Shown one piece after another: positions 53,375 through 62,403 of a stretch of 64,000 bases of DNA. The notes below the pieces were generated by a model that worked only from the letters and a program-made list of their open reading frames with translations, made no database searches and was not told where the DNA came from. The translations under genes and the position numbers were made by a program. Within the stretch, counting starts at the first letter, position 1. Every line of letters begins with the position of its first letter. Origin of the DNA: Phycisphaerales bacterium (GTDB lineage: Bacteria; Planctomycetota; Phycisphaerae; Phycisphaerales; SM1A02); contig JAKVBX010000002.1 of NCBI GenBank assembly GCA_022446795.1, positions 179,513-243,512 of the forward strand. The letters are read 5' to 3'.

Positions 53375-54004
53375 TCATGGACTCCAGTCGAGGAATTCCT
53401 CAAGAAGCCGTTGCCCGGCAATCTGGCTCTTCTCAGGATGAAACTGGGTTGCGATGATGTTCTCACGACCAACTGCGGCGACAAGCGAACCGTGATAGTC
53501 GAATGTCGCTGCGACATCCGCTTCGCGAGCCGGCCTGAACACGAACGAATGTGAGAAATAGAACTCACTTCGCTGCGACAACCCGGCCTTGATGACCGGT
53601 GAATTCGAAACACCGCAAACGCTGCTCCACCCGGTATGCGGAACCTGGCAACGCTCGCCGACCGCTTCCGACAAGTGAACCACTGACCCTGGTATCCAAC
53701 CAAGACCATCATGCTCACCAAACTCATGCAGCTTGTCGGCAAGCAACTGCATGCCCAGGCAGATTCCCAGGAATGGCACGCCGCGATCCAGAACGGCTTC
53801 GTGCAGGGCCTGGTCCAGACCACTGGATCGCAAGCGATCAACAGCCTGCCCTGCCGCACCGACCCCGGGAAGGATCAGCCGCTCACAGGATTGGATCTGC
53901 TCAGGTGTCGCAACCCGGATCGTCTCGGCACCGATATACGAGAGGATGTTCTCTACCGATGCGATGTTCCCCGCGCCATAGTCGACGATCCCGACTTCGG
54001 TCAT
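53375..54004 (-). CDS. hisH: HisH-like glutaminase subunit of an amidino-sugar module
   Basis: 209 residues; the ATG overlaps the amidotransferase stop (ATGA). Class I glutaminase: GIVDYGAGNIASVENIL at the start, nucleophile Cys in LGICLGMQLL (about 85), catalytic His and Glu in ATQFHPEKSQ, and the oxyanion PGVGAAGQAV. It would release ammonia for the HisF-like channel and the neighbouring PP-loop enzyme rather than for histidine synthesis; no other histidine gene is present. Confidence 0.87.
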   Translation of the reverse strand: MTEVGIVDYGAGNIASVENILSYIGAETIRVATPEQIQSCERLILPGVGAAGQAVDRLRSSGLDQALHEAVLDRGVPFLGICLGMQLLADKLHEFGEHDGLGWIPGSVVHLSEAVGERCQVPHTGWSSVCGVSNSPVIKAGLSQRSEFYFSHSFVFRPAREADVAATFDYHGSLVAAVGRENIIATQFHPEKSQIAGQRLLEEFLDWSP

Positions 54005-55239
54005 TCGCTCGCCGCTCTCGGACTGTCCGGGCAAACCACGCCCCTGAAGTCATCCATGCCATCGAGTTTGACATCCATGGACTCAATCGAATCGGCATCC
54101 GGCATGCAGTGTGGATCCACAACATGCCTGCCAACGATCTCCATGAATCTCGCTTCGCTGATACCCAGGATATCCAGGAAGAGATCAAGCGATGGCGGTC
54201 GCTTGCCGTCGTAGGCTTGCATCAACTCCAACCCGCGATCACGATCAATACGGCCATTACGAATGTCAATGGAGACCAGGTGAGAGGTTCGCCCATATCC
54301 TCGCTTGAGGTACTTGATGTAGTCCCGCACCCCCTGCATGTAACACTCGATCTTTTCGTATTCGTAGCCAGGTGGAACACCTTCTACGACATCGCCCTTC
54401 CAGTCGAGCTCATCCTGGATGATCTCCGTCTGCTTCCGAACGTCCCATGGAATGTAATACCCCAGGAACACCGAACTCACACGGGCCTTGCGCAATTCAG
54501 ATGTCGGCGGATATGTAAATGGCTTGAGATCTCGCAAATCAACCGGATAGTCCGAGATCGTGTCGTCCATCATCCCCAGCATGTCCTCGGCGTTGATGCC
54601 GAGATTGACGACACGATTGAACCGCCGTTCGTCCGCCAGTTCCTCTTCGTCGTAGCTATAAAAGGACGAGTACTCGGAAGTCGGCTCGCCCCACACCACC
54701 AAGGGCACCTGCTGCTGCAAGGCGACCCGCATCGGGTACGAGAAGATCCCCGTATGGCAATGCCAGCAGAAATCGCCGCGGCGAACCAGCGATTCGTACA
54801 TGAGCTTCCGGACAACCTGCCAGTTCGGCGTGAATTCGAGCACATCGACACCCAGCCGTCTGAACGCCAGCTCGCAGTTCTCACGCAACTGGGGCCTGAA
54901 GAAGCCGTGGTTGAACCGAACAACAAGTGGCTTGAGTTTCAGTTCCTTGACGATGTACCAGAGCGTGAACGTGGAATCCTTGCCCCCCGAGAACGGGACG
55001 ATGCAATCATGATCGTACTTCCCTCGATACCGGTTGATCAGCTCATCAAGCTGCTCGCGGCGCTCTGTCCAATCGATCGACTCTCGCTTGTAGTCGATCT
55101 GCTTGCAGACAGAGCAGGCACCATCGGAATCAAAGGCAAGGGACTCCGCCGTGACCGGGGTCACGCATCGGGAGCAGAGCGAAAGCGATGATTCCCCATC
55201 CTCGCCGCGTCCATGATGAACATCATCTTGCTTCGCCAT
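54001..55239 (-). CDS. N-acetyl sugar amidotransferase (WbpG/PseA/WbuX family)
   Basis: 412 residues. Two Cys pairs, CSRC (22-25) and CSVC (42-45), precede the ATP PP-loop SGGKDS (84-89). Further family landmarks are FNHGFFRPQLREN, CWHCHTG, VVWGEPTSEYSSFY and HLVSIDIRNGRIDRDRG. With HisH and HisF it converts an N-acetyl group of a sugar to acetamidino, as in P. aeruginosa O-antigen or acetamidino-pseudaminic acid. The sugar acted on here is not certain; the pseudaminic-type pathway 5 kb away is a candidate. Confidence 0.88.
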   Translation of the reverse strand: MAKQDDVHHGRGEDGESSLSLCSRCVTPVTAESLAFDSDGACSVCKQIDYKRESIDWTERREQLDELINRYRGKYDHDCIVPFSGGKDSTFTLWYIVKELKLKPLVVRFNHGFFRPQLRENCELAFRRLGVDVLEFTPNWQVVRKLMYESLVRRGDFCWHCHTGIFSYPMRVALQQQVPLVVWGEPTSEYSSFYSYDEEELADERRFNRVVNLGINAEDMLGMMDDTISDYPVDLRDLKPFTYPPTSELRKARVSSVFLGYYIPWDVRKQTEIIQDELDWKGDVVEGVPPGYEYEKIECYMQGVRDYIKYLKRGYGRTSHLVSIDIRNGRIDRDRGLELMQAYDGKRPPSLDLFLDILGISEARFMEIVGRHVVDPHCMPDADSIESMDVKLDGMDDFRGVVCPDSPRAASE

Positions 55240-55536
55240 AACCGAGAAGGCTATCGAGGGACGTACCCGGGGTCAACATCAAATCTGCCGCCACCACCAA
55301 GATCCAAGCTGCAACGGTGACGAAAAAGTCCACCTCAAGCGCCTGCACTCCGGAAGACACCATGGCAGTCTTGCACACTCCGAACTCGCCATCCCTGGCG
55401 GATCCAGGCCATCCACGGGGGACGAATCACAGGGCAAGAGCTCAATCGCGATCCGAACAGCCGACTCCTGTCCGAGGCTGGTAGATTACGAATCACCTGG
55501 TCCTGTTCCGTTACCCAGTACGTTCGACACCCACTC
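55240..55536. other. Divergent intergenic region, 297 bases
   Basis: Separates the amidino operon (left) from the oxidoreductase operon (right). It holds the TAGCCT box at 55248-55253 and a TACGTT (55519-55524) 12 nt before the ATG at 55537. No gene, repeat or terminator was seen. Confidence 0.5.
55248..55253 (-). promoter_or_regulatory. Putative -10 box TAGCCT for the amidino operon
   Basis: Minus-strand TAGCCT ending 8 nt before the ATG at 55239. Confidence 0.4.
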
Positions 55537-56577
55537 ATGCCACAGGAAAACCACCATCACGGCCAGCGCCTGCGAGCAGGCATCATCGGATGCGGAGCCA
55601 TCGGCTCACTGCTCGATGAGGATGATCTCACGCTCGCCCTGTCCCATGCCGGGGCCTGTGCGGCCACGCCCGGGGTGGAACTCACTGCAATCTGCGATAC
55701 CAGCGAAGAACGACTGCAGCGGTGCGGTGATGTCCGACAGGTGCAGCAGCAGTACGTCAGTTTCCAGGAAATGCTTGGCAGCGAGAAGCTGGACTTGGTG
55801 AGCATCTGCACACCCGTATCGCAGAGACTTGAGATCATCGAAGCGGCCGTGAACGCACAGGTCAAGGTCATCATCTGCGAAAAGCCACTGGCCTCGTCCA
55901 CCAGCGAAGGGCAGGCCATCGCTGAACTCATCAATGGCTCGCAGACCGAACTGGTGCTCAATTTCCAACGCCGATGGGATGCCGGGATACAGGAAGCCGC
56001 ACAGCTCGTGCGGAGCGGAGAGATTGGCGACATCCACCGGGGGTTTGCAATCTATGAAAAGGGACTTGCCCACAATGGCTCGCACCTCATTGACCTGATG
56101 AATCTGTTGCTTGGCCCCCCCTCTGGCTTGCGGGCGATTCCTGACTCCACCATGCAACCCGCGGATCAGGCGACGCCGACGTTTGATGCTGAGTTTCGGT
56201 ACGACAACAACGACCGCACGGCCTTGGTCTATGTCTCATCACTGGATCACTCGCGATACAGCATTTTCGAATTGCAACTACTCGGCACCCTTGGCAGAAT
56301 CGTGCTATCCAACGGCGGCCAGGATGTCACCGTGTACAAGGTGGTCGAAGACAGCACCTACGCGGGCTACAAGGCGCTCTCGCCAGCCCGACAACTCCAT
56401 ACCACTTTCGGAGAGCACCTCAAGCTCGTCATGCAAACTGCTGCTGATATCGCCAACGGCACAACGGAGCCATCCCCATGTGGGCTCAAGGAAGGTCTTG
56501 AGAACCTCGCCCTGGTAGACCGGCTTCTCAAGAGCCATGCGAGCCAGGACCCCGCATCGATGGAACACGGGCCATGA
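55537..56577 (+). CDS. Gfo/Idh/MocA family sugar oxidoreductase
   Basis: 346 residues. NAD(P) site GIIGCGAIGSLLDED (15-29), CDTSEER, then the signature EKPLASSTSEG and the catalytic-region NGSHLIDLMNLL. It probably oxidises or reduces a nucleotide sugar. Pairing with a DegT aminotransferase recalls the WbpB/WbpE step that makes 3-amino-uronates, but the sequence is not clearly WbpB-like, so the substrate is open. A 112-nt gap separates it from the next gene. Confidence 0.85.
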   Translation: MPQENHHHGQRLRAGIIGCGAIGSLLDEDDLTLALSHAGACAATPGVELTAICDTSEERLQRCGDVRQVQQQYVSFQEMLGSEKLDLVSICTPVSQRLEIIEAAVNAQVKVIICEKPLASSTSEGQAIAELINGSQTELVLNFQRRWDAGIQEAAQLVRSGEIGDIHRGFAIYEKGLAHNGSHLIDLMNLLLGPPSGLRAIPDSTMQPADQATPTFDAEFRYDNNDRTALVYVSSLDHSRYSIFELQLLGTLGRIVLSNGGQDVTVYKVVEDSTYAGYKALSPARQLHTTFGEHLKLVMQTAADIANGTTEPSPCGLKEGLENLALVDRLLKSHASQDPASMEHGP

Positions 56578-56689
56578 CTTCCTTCGGCCTTTCCACTACG
56601 GCAGTGCAGCGCAGGTCTCACCAGCTGGAGACAGGCGATCCCCAATACGCTCCTGACAGGCAACTACCACACCAAGGACCCGCGGAACC

Positions 56690-58030
56690 ATGAATACTGA
56701 TGCGATGCCTGCCATCCTGGGTGGAACGCCAGTTCGCAGCCAACCATTTCCTGATCGCCGCACGATCGGAAAGGAAGAGACAGAAGCCGTCCTGCGCGTA
56801 TTGGAGTCCGACTGCCTCTCCGCCTTCATCGGCGGCGCCGGCGAGTACTTCAATGGCGGGCGAGAGGTCCGCGCATTCGAACAACAATGGGCGGAGCGAG
56901 AGGGATTCAAGCACGCTATCAGCGTCAACTCGTGGACCAGTGGACTGATCATCGCCTGTGGATCGGTCGGGATCCAGCCTGGCGACGAAGTCATTGTCCC
57001 GCCCTACACCATGTCCGCCTCCGCCACCGCTCCCATGTTCTACGGAGGCATACCGGTCTTTGCCGACGTCGACCCAACCACGTTCTGTCTCGATCCTGAT
57101 TCCGTTGCGTCATGCATCACGGAACGAACCAAGGCCATCATGGTGGTCCACCTGTTCGGTCGCTGTGCGCCAATGGACGAGATCCTGGCATTGGCAAGAC
57201 AGCATGACATCAAGGTCATCGAGGATGCCGCCCAGGCCCCGGGCGTCTATGACGGCGACCGAGCCGTCGGCGCCATTGGTGACGTGGGTGGATTTTCGCT
57301 GAACTACCATAAGCACATTCACACCGGTGAAGGTGGAATGCTGGTCACGAATGATGATGCCATCGCCGAAAAGTGTCGACTGATACGAAATCATGGCGAG
57401 AACGTTCATGATGAGAAGGAAGTGGATGATCCAGTCAACATCATCGGCGGCAACTATCGACTCACCGAGTTGCAGGCGGCTATCGGCATCGAACAGTTGA
57501 AGAGACTTGACGACATTCTTGACACCCGAAATGAGTTGGCACACCATTTCGCCTCACGACTCAATCGCGTGCCGGGCCTCTCGGCGACCATACCGCAGGG
57601 GCGCCGGTCGCACGCCTACTACATCTTTCCGTTCCTGTATGACGCCGACCAGGTTGGACTCTCCCGTGATCAATTCGTACAGGCCGTGCATGCCGAATTG
57701 CCACAGGCAACAGACTTCGAATCAACACCACTTGAGCAGGGCTACGTCCGGCCGCTGTACCTCAGCAGGATCTACCAGGACAAGTGTGGATTCGGCCCCC
57801 AAGGGCAACCGTGGGCCTATCAACCAGATGTTGACTACTGCTACGAGAAGGGCATCTGCCCCGTTACCGAAGATCTGCACGAACGAAAGATGCTCCTGTC
57901 TCCGTTGATTCGCGAGCCCCTGTCAACGAGCGATATTGATGATCTGGCCGACGCCATTGATCGAGTCGCCTCCCACGCGCCGGAGATCCGGGACGCCTTG
58001 GAGAACTCGGCCAAGCCAGCCAGCATGTGA
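56690..58030 (+). CDS. DegT/DnrJ/EryC1/StrS aminotransferase
   Basis: 446 residues, longer than PglE or PseC homologues. N-terminal AILGGTPVRSQPFPDRR, then VNSWTSGLIIACGSVGIQPGDEVIVPPYT, DAAQAPG (PLP ring Asp) and NYHKHIHTGEGGMLVT with the Schiff-base Lys. Residues 340-400 (YQPDVDYCYEKGICPVTE) form an extension seen in the longer subfamily. It likely aminates a keto-sugar made by the preceding oxidoreductase. The next gene overlaps its stop (GTGA). Confidence 0.87.
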   Translation: MNTDAMPAILGGTPVRSQPFPDRRTIGKEETEAVLRVLESDCLSAFIGGAGEYFNGGREVRAFEQQWAEREGFKHAISVNSWTSGLIIACGSVGIQPGDEVIVPPYTMSASATAPMFYGGIPVFADVDPTTFCLDPDSVASCITERTKAIMVVHLFGRCAPMDEILALARQHDIKVIEDAAQAPGVYDGDRAVGAIGDVGGFSLNYHKHIHTGEGGMLVTNDDAIAEKCRLIRNHGENVHDEKEVDDPVNIIGGNYRLTELQAAIGIEQLKRLDDILDTRNELAHHFASRLNRVPGLSATIPQGRRSHAYYIFPFLYDADQVGLSRDQFVQAVHAELPQATDFESTPLEQGYVRPLYLSRIYQDKCGFGPQGQPWAYQPDVDYCYEKGICPVTEDLHERKMLLSPLIREPLSTSDIDDLADAIDRVASHAPEIRDALENSAKPASM

Positions 58031-59217
58031 CACCCTGGATGACGGAACCGCGGGATTTCATCTTGACCCAGGAAAACAGCCGCAACCAGCAGTATCACAT
58101 CGCGGTCGTATCGCGGACGACCGGATGCGCCAATGCCCTCGCACCCACCATGGCGCTACTGCAGGATCTCGGGCACCAGGTGAACATCCTGGCCTTCCCA
58201 CCATCCTGGAAATCACTGGATGACGCCGGACTCCACTACGAGAAAATCCACAGCGCCCATGACGGCATCGAGATCCTGGAGCGACTCGAGCACCTGGATC
58301 TCCTGCTCAGCGGCACCTCAGAGGAAGCTGACGAAGACGGAATACTCTGGAGATGGGCAGAAGCGCATGGCATTTCGACCATGGCATTCCTCGACAGCTG
58401 GGCCAACTATTCCATGCGATTCACTACCCCGGGATCGAACAGGCCCCTTGATCTTCTGCCGGATTGCGTTGCCGTACCCGATTCGGCCGCCCGCACACGC
58501 ATGACCGAAGCTGGCTGTCCTGCCGACCGAATTGTCGTCACAGGCAACCCGGCGTTTGACGCATGGCCAAACCTCGGACAGGAGATCGGCAAGACATGGC
58601 GAGAGTCGATTCTGCAGCCGGGCGAGACGATCGTGATCACCTTCGTCATGGAAGTCCTGCGCGAGTACTACGGCGATGACCCCGACTCTCCAACCTACCT
58701 GGGCTACACCGAAGACGATGCCCTGGCGACTGCCATGAAGGCTGTTTCTGACTTGTCAGAACAGCTTTGCCAGCCCATCCTGTTCGCTATTGCCCCATAT
58801 CCAGGAGAAGATTCTCGGAAACTCGAGACAATGGTAAACTCCATTGTGAGCAACGCTGAGCTGCAACATGACTCGTTCCGGGCAGTCGTTCTCCATGATC
58901 ACGACAGGTACGCCATCGTCTCCGGCTCCGACATCGTGACGGGAATGATCTCGACACTGCTTTACGAGGCCAGCCTCACAGACGTACCTGTGATCAGCAT
59001 CCAACCACGACGACGTTTCCCGAATGACTTGACAGACCTTCACCCAGAGATTGTCGTGACGACAGAACAAGAGGCCATGTTCCAGGCAATGAAAGCGGCC
59101 TTGGAATCGACACGCGAAAGCGAGCGACACGACAGCTCGAATAGCAGCAGCCTCGACGCCACCAGGACACTTGCCTCCAGCATCATCAGTCGAATCGGAC
59201 GAGATCAGAATTCATGA
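58027..59217 (+). CDS. Probable GT-B-fold glycan protein of unknown specificity
   Basis: 396 residues from a GTG overlapping the upstream stop; ATG 58039 is an alternative. Glycosyltransferase-like Rossmann halves: HIAVVSRTTGCANALAPTMALL near the start, ISTMAFLDSWANYS, then PADRIVVTGNPAFDAW, the hinge pattern of GT-B and UDP-GlcNAc 2-epimerase-like proteins. The second half has SDIVTGMISTLLYEASLTDVPVISIQP, which resembles the nucleotide-binding side. I cannot name the family. Its operon partners point to transfer or activation of the amino sugar made there. Confidence 0.6.
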   Translation: MTPWMTEPRDFILTQENSRNQQYHIAVVSRTTGCANALAPTMALLQDLGHQVNILAFPPSWKSLDDAGLHYEKIHSAHDGIEILERLEHLDLLLSGTSEEADEDGILWRWAEAHGISTMAFLDSWANYSMRFTTPGSNRPLDLLPDCVAVPDSAARTRMTEAGCPADRIVVTGNPAFDAWPNLGQEIGKTWRESILQPGETIVITFVMEVLREYYGDDPDSPTYLGYTEDDALATAMKAVSDLSEQLCQPILFAIAPYPGEDSRKLETMVNSIVSNAELQHDSFRAVVLHDHDRYAIVSGSDIVTGMISTLLYEASLTDVPVISIQPRRRFPNDLTDLHPEIVVTTEQEAMFQAMKAALESTRESERHDSSNSSSLDATRTLASSIISRIGRDQNS

Positions 59218-59882
59218 AGACCAAATCTCATATCGACAACCGGCCGGAAGATCCCGGCCGCACGGTGACGGCCAATGAGAGCAGCAACAGTTGCTCCTGG
59301 TTCCTGGAGGGTCAACTCACCCGGCTGCGAGGCATGCATGAGAATGATCTACCAGCCCTGGTTCGCTGGCTTGATGACCACCGAGTCACCCGATACCTGG
59401 CCCGAGGCACCTATCCGGCAAGCTTGAGCGGCGCTCATGGTGAACACCAGTCGATGCAGGCAAGTTCGAAGGATGTCGAACTGGCTGTTACTGATGCCGA
59501 ATCAGGAGCCTGCATCGGCGTCACTGGCCTCCATGAGTTGGAGTGGATTGCCAGGCATGCGGAGTTCCGGATTCTCATCGGCGAACCCACGGCCTGGGGC
59601 CGAGGCATCGGCACAGAAGTCTGCCAGCTCATGTGCTGCTATGGATTCGAGGTTCTGAATCTCAACAAGATCTACCTGGGCGCTTCCGAGGCGAACCGCG
59701 GAGCCGTCAGGTCATATGAGAAGTCAGGCTTTCGAGCCGAGGGCATCTTGAGACAAGAGGTCTATCGAAACAGCACGTACTACGATGTCGTACGAATGAG
59801 CCTGCTGCGACATGAGTACGAGGACGTACTGCCCTCCTGGACGATTGCCGACAAGATCGCCGAGCTGTTCCCGAGAGGTTGA
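59214..59882 (+). CDS. GNAT acetyltransferase (RimJ/PseH type)
   Basis: 222 residues; the ATG overlaps the preceding stop (ATGA). A 30-residue polar N-terminus is followed by the GNAT fold: LTRLRGMHENDLPALVRWLDD, CIGVTGLHELEW, acetyl-CoA loop EPTAWGRGIGTEVCQL and GAVRSYEKSGFRAEG. Like many sugar-locus GNATs it ends in an extension with an ELFP tail. It probably acetylates the amino group added by the DegT enzyme two genes upstream. It converges with the next gene at 15 nt. Confidence 0.82.
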   Translation: MKTKSHIDNRPEDPGRTVTANESSNSCSWFLEGQLTRLRGMHENDLPALVRWLDDHRVTRYLARGTYPASLSGAHGEHQSMQASSKDVELAVTDAESGACIGVTGLHELEWIARHAEFRILIGEPTAWGRGIGTEVCQLMCCYGFEVLNLNKIYLGASEANRGAVRSYEKSGFRAEGILRQEVYRNSTYYDVVRMSLLRHEYEDVLPSWTIADKIAELFPRG

Positions 59883-59897
59883 GCCAGTCCCGCCGGT

Positions 59898-60689
59898 CTA
59901 CTCGCCCATCTCCTCAAGCTTCGACAGGTATTCCGCGTTCCTCGCCTGGCCCTGGTCCAATGCCAGGAGAACGGGCTCCTGTTCAAGCAGATCGACAATC
60001 GGGTGAAAATCGGCAGCCGCGGCCATGTCCTTTCCGTGCTCGAGCCGATCGTAGATTGCCCTGGCCAACTCAAGATCCTCCGGATAGTCAATGGTCAGGT
60101 TGAACTTGGAGTAATCCGCATCCGCTTCAACCGAACCTACCGCAAAGCTGGATGTGTTGGCCTGGAGATAATCCGCAGGAAACTCACGATAGAAGGGGTC
60201 ATCCGACTCGGTGCGAATTCTCTCGAGGGTCGTCACCCGGTAGACCTCAAGGTCCAGGCCCCCTGGAAAGGTCCTCCGGGTGGGCGAGAAGGTCGCGCAG
60301 TAGTCCAGTCCATCATCTCGAAGCCGTCGCACGGCCATGTCAATGACTGCGGGATCGACAAATGGGCAGTCGCCCCAGATACGCACGATGACATCGGCAT
60401 TGAATCGCAACGCCGCATCGTGAAAACGAACAACCAGGTCATCCGTACTGCCCTGGAAAGCACCGATGCCCATGCGATCGAGTTGCTGAAGCATGGGGGC
60501 CTCCCCCGCCGCTTCAGTGGTCACGACAACCGATTCCGTGACGGTCTCCGCCAAGGCAACTCGCCGGCAGATCCTGGCAACCAGGGGACACCCTCCGATC
60601 TCCAGGAGCGCCTTGCCTGGCAGGCGCGACGATCCCATGCGAGATTGGATCATGCCTACGACGCGCGGCTCGCTGTTACCAGGTTTCAT
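59898..60689 (-). CDS. SpsF-like cytidylyltransferase (sugar activation)
   Basis: 263 residues. N-terminal nucleotide site MIQSRMGSSRLPGKALLEIGG (about 13-33, quoted in part: SRMGSSRLPGKAL), then QGSTDDLVVRFHDAA, VRIWGDCPFVDP and FPGGLDLEVYR, all typical of the SpsF/COG1861 family related to CMP-sugar synthetases. Last gene of the nonulosonic acid operon; it would activate the acid as its CMP derivative. The C-terminus includes FNLTIDYPEDLELARAIY, the second family motif. Confidence 0.82.
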   Translation of the reverse strand: MKPGNSEPRVVGMIQSRMGSSRLPGKALLEIGGCPLVARICRRVALAETVTESVVVTTEAAGEAPMLQQLDRMGIGAFQGSTDDLVVRFHDAALRFNADVIVRIWGDCPFVDPAVIDMAVRRLRDDGLDYCATFSPTRRTFPGGLDLEVYRVTTLERIRTESDDPFYREFPADYLQANTSSFAVGSVEADADYSKFNLTIDYPEDLELARAIYDRLEHGKDMAAAADFHPIVDLLEQEPVLLALDQGQARNAEYLSKLEEMGE

Positions 60690-60742
60690 GCTCTATGTTC
60701 CATGCCATGTTCCACGAAAGTCCCGCGAAGGTCCGCGACGAT

Positions 60743-61843
60743 TCAATGACCTGATTCGCCCTCCAGCAGATCCCAGGAAACGGGTGTTCCCCTCGCTACG
60801 GGTACCCGGACTCCACGGCCGAGGATCGCCTCAAGGTGCTTCGGGGGCAGGCCATCACCAGGCCGGATACTCCTTACGTTTTCCGTCGTGATACGGTCGC
60901 CCGGCTGAAGATCCTCGACTACGAAAAGGGACCGGCGGAACTGCCTTGTGGAGGCCTCCACTTCCGGACGATTCTGGACATCGGCACCACGCGCCTCCCA
61001 GGCCTCCCGGACATCAGCACACAGCTGACTGAACTCAGAGGGTTCCAACGAAAACTCGGCATCCGGCCCTCCCTCGGATCGGCGCAGAGTCATGTGTTTC
61101 TCAATCAGGCAGGCCCCCATGGCGACCGCAACAATGGAGGCCATGCTGCCAAGCGTGTGATCCGACAGGCCAACGGGGACACCGAACATGCCCTGCAGGC
61201 TGCTGACCCGCTGAACCATCGCTTGATCAAGAGGAGTGGGATAGCCACTGACACAGTGAAGAACCAGGATATGTTCGGCACCGGAAGCTCGAGCAACTGC
61301 CATCGCCTCCGCGATCTCATCGTCCGTCGCCATCCCCGTGGACATCAACATTGGCCGTCCGGTCCGGGCCGCTGCTGCGATCAGGCCATGATCAACCAGT
61401 TCGAATGATGCAATTTTCATCGCTGGACAGTCAAGCGATTGAAGAAAGTCAACCGCCGTGACATCGAATGGCGAACTGAAGCAGTCCAGTCCGACCGACT
61501 GCGCTCGTTCGAAAAGCTGGGGGTGCCAGTCCCAGGGGGTATGGGCCCAGTCGTACAACTCATGCAGACTTCGCCCCTTCCATGGCCCCTTGGTAATCTG
61601 GAACTCCGATCGTTCACAATCCAGCGTCAGCGTGTCTGCCGTGTACGTTTGAAGCTTGACGGCATCCGCACCCGCTTCCGCAGCAGCATCGATGAGTTGC
61701 AACGCCCGATCGATGGACCCATTGTGATTGGCGGACATCTCTGCGATGACATAGGGAGGGTGACTGGGACTGATGACCCGGCTGCCAATCCGGATCTCTT
61801 CCAAACCGCCTCCCTGTGAAGAACCCGTTGCTGTCGACATCAT
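60743..61843 (-). CDS. pseI: Pseudaminic acid synthase (PseI type, NeuB family)
   Basis: 366 residues. TIM barrel with YVIAEMSANHNGSIDRAL, GADAVKLQTYTADTLTLD, FSSPFDVTAVDFL, KIASFELVD, STGMAT and IEKHMTLRRSEGGPDAEFSLEP, which are PseI rather than sialic-acid-synthase type. A C-terminal SAF/antifreeze domain (about 300-360) has LQPGDRITTENVRSIRPGDGLPP. It condenses phosphoenolpyruvate with a 6-deoxy-diacetamido-hexose. Its ATG overlaps the preceding stop (ATGATG). Confidence 0.9.
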   Translation of the reverse strand: MMSTATGSSQGGGLEEIRIGSRVISPSHPPYVIAEMSANHNGSIDRALQLIDAAAEAGADAVKLQTYTADTLTLDCERSEFQITKGPWKGRSLHELYDWAHTPWDWHPQLFERAQSVGLDCFSSPFDVTAVDFLQSLDCPAMKIASFELVDHGLIAAAARTGRPMLMSTGMATDDEIAEAMAVARASGAEHILVLHCVSGYPTPLDQAMVQRVSSLQGMFGVPVGLSDHTLGSMASIVAVAMGACLIEKHMTLRRSEGGPDAEFSLEPSEFSQLCADVREAWEARGADVQNRPEVEASTRQFRRSLFVVEDLQPGDRITTENVRSIRPGDGLPPKHLEAILGRGVRVPVARGTPVSWDLLEGESGH

Positions 61844-62403
61844 TGATCTCCGGGCCTCGGACGCGAATAGCTCAAGACCACATGCCCCTCTCGGCTCATG
61901 CCTGGATCCTGATCCAGAGCAAATCCCGCCCGGTCGAATGCTCGCACTGACGCCATGTTATCTGACCGCACAAATGCCAGTACCTGCTCCAGGTCCGACC
62001 ATTCATTCATCGCGCACAAGCACCCAAGCGATATCACACTCGTGCCCAGCGAACGACCTCGCCACCCACTGACCAGGGCAATGGAAATTTCCGCCATCCC
62101 GGAACCACCGTTCTGGAACCTGACGTAACCCACAGGACCTTCCGCCTCAGGATGTTCGACGATCAGGATCAGGACATCTGGCCGACTGACGGCTGACTCG
62201 AACCACGCACAATGCTCCTCGGGCGCGACAACCCTCTGCGTTGATGTTGTCGCAACGACATCAGGGTCATTCCGCAATTCCAGCAGAAAGCGACTGTCCT
62301 CGCCGGTGGCCCGTCGCAGCACGATCGGCGCTCCATCATGTTTGCTCGATTGACCGCCCTGCACTGCCCGCTCTCCATTGCCGTCACTGGTTGCCGGGTT
62401 CAA
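61840..62403 (-). CDS. GNAT acetyltransferase, PseH candidate
   Basis: 187 residues from a TTG immediately after the PseG stop (TAGTTG). A 25-residue polar leader precedes the GNAT fold: IVLRRATGEDSRFLLELRNDP, VGYVRFQNGG, and acetyl-CoA loop SGWRGRSLGTSVISLG, then NMASVRAFDRAGF. Location between pseG and pseI suggests it N-acetylates the 4-amino sugar (PseH role); sequence alone does not prove this, and the GNAT at 59214 is a competitor. Confidence 0.78.
   Translation of the reverse strand: MNPATSDGNGERAVQGGQSSKHDGAPIVLRRATGEDSRFLLELRNDPDVVATTSTQRVVAPEEHCAWFESAVSRPDVLILIVEHPEAEGPVGYVRFQNGGSGMAEISIALVSGWRGRSLGTSVISLGCLCAMNEWSDLEQVLAFVRSDNMASVRAFDRAGFALDQDPGMSREGHVVLSYSRPRPGDQ

Noticed and set aside
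53599-55191. 530-residue plus-strand open frame across hisH and the amidotransferase
   Set aside because: Overlaps two genes whose catalytic residues are intact on the minus strand and are linked by an ATGA overlap.
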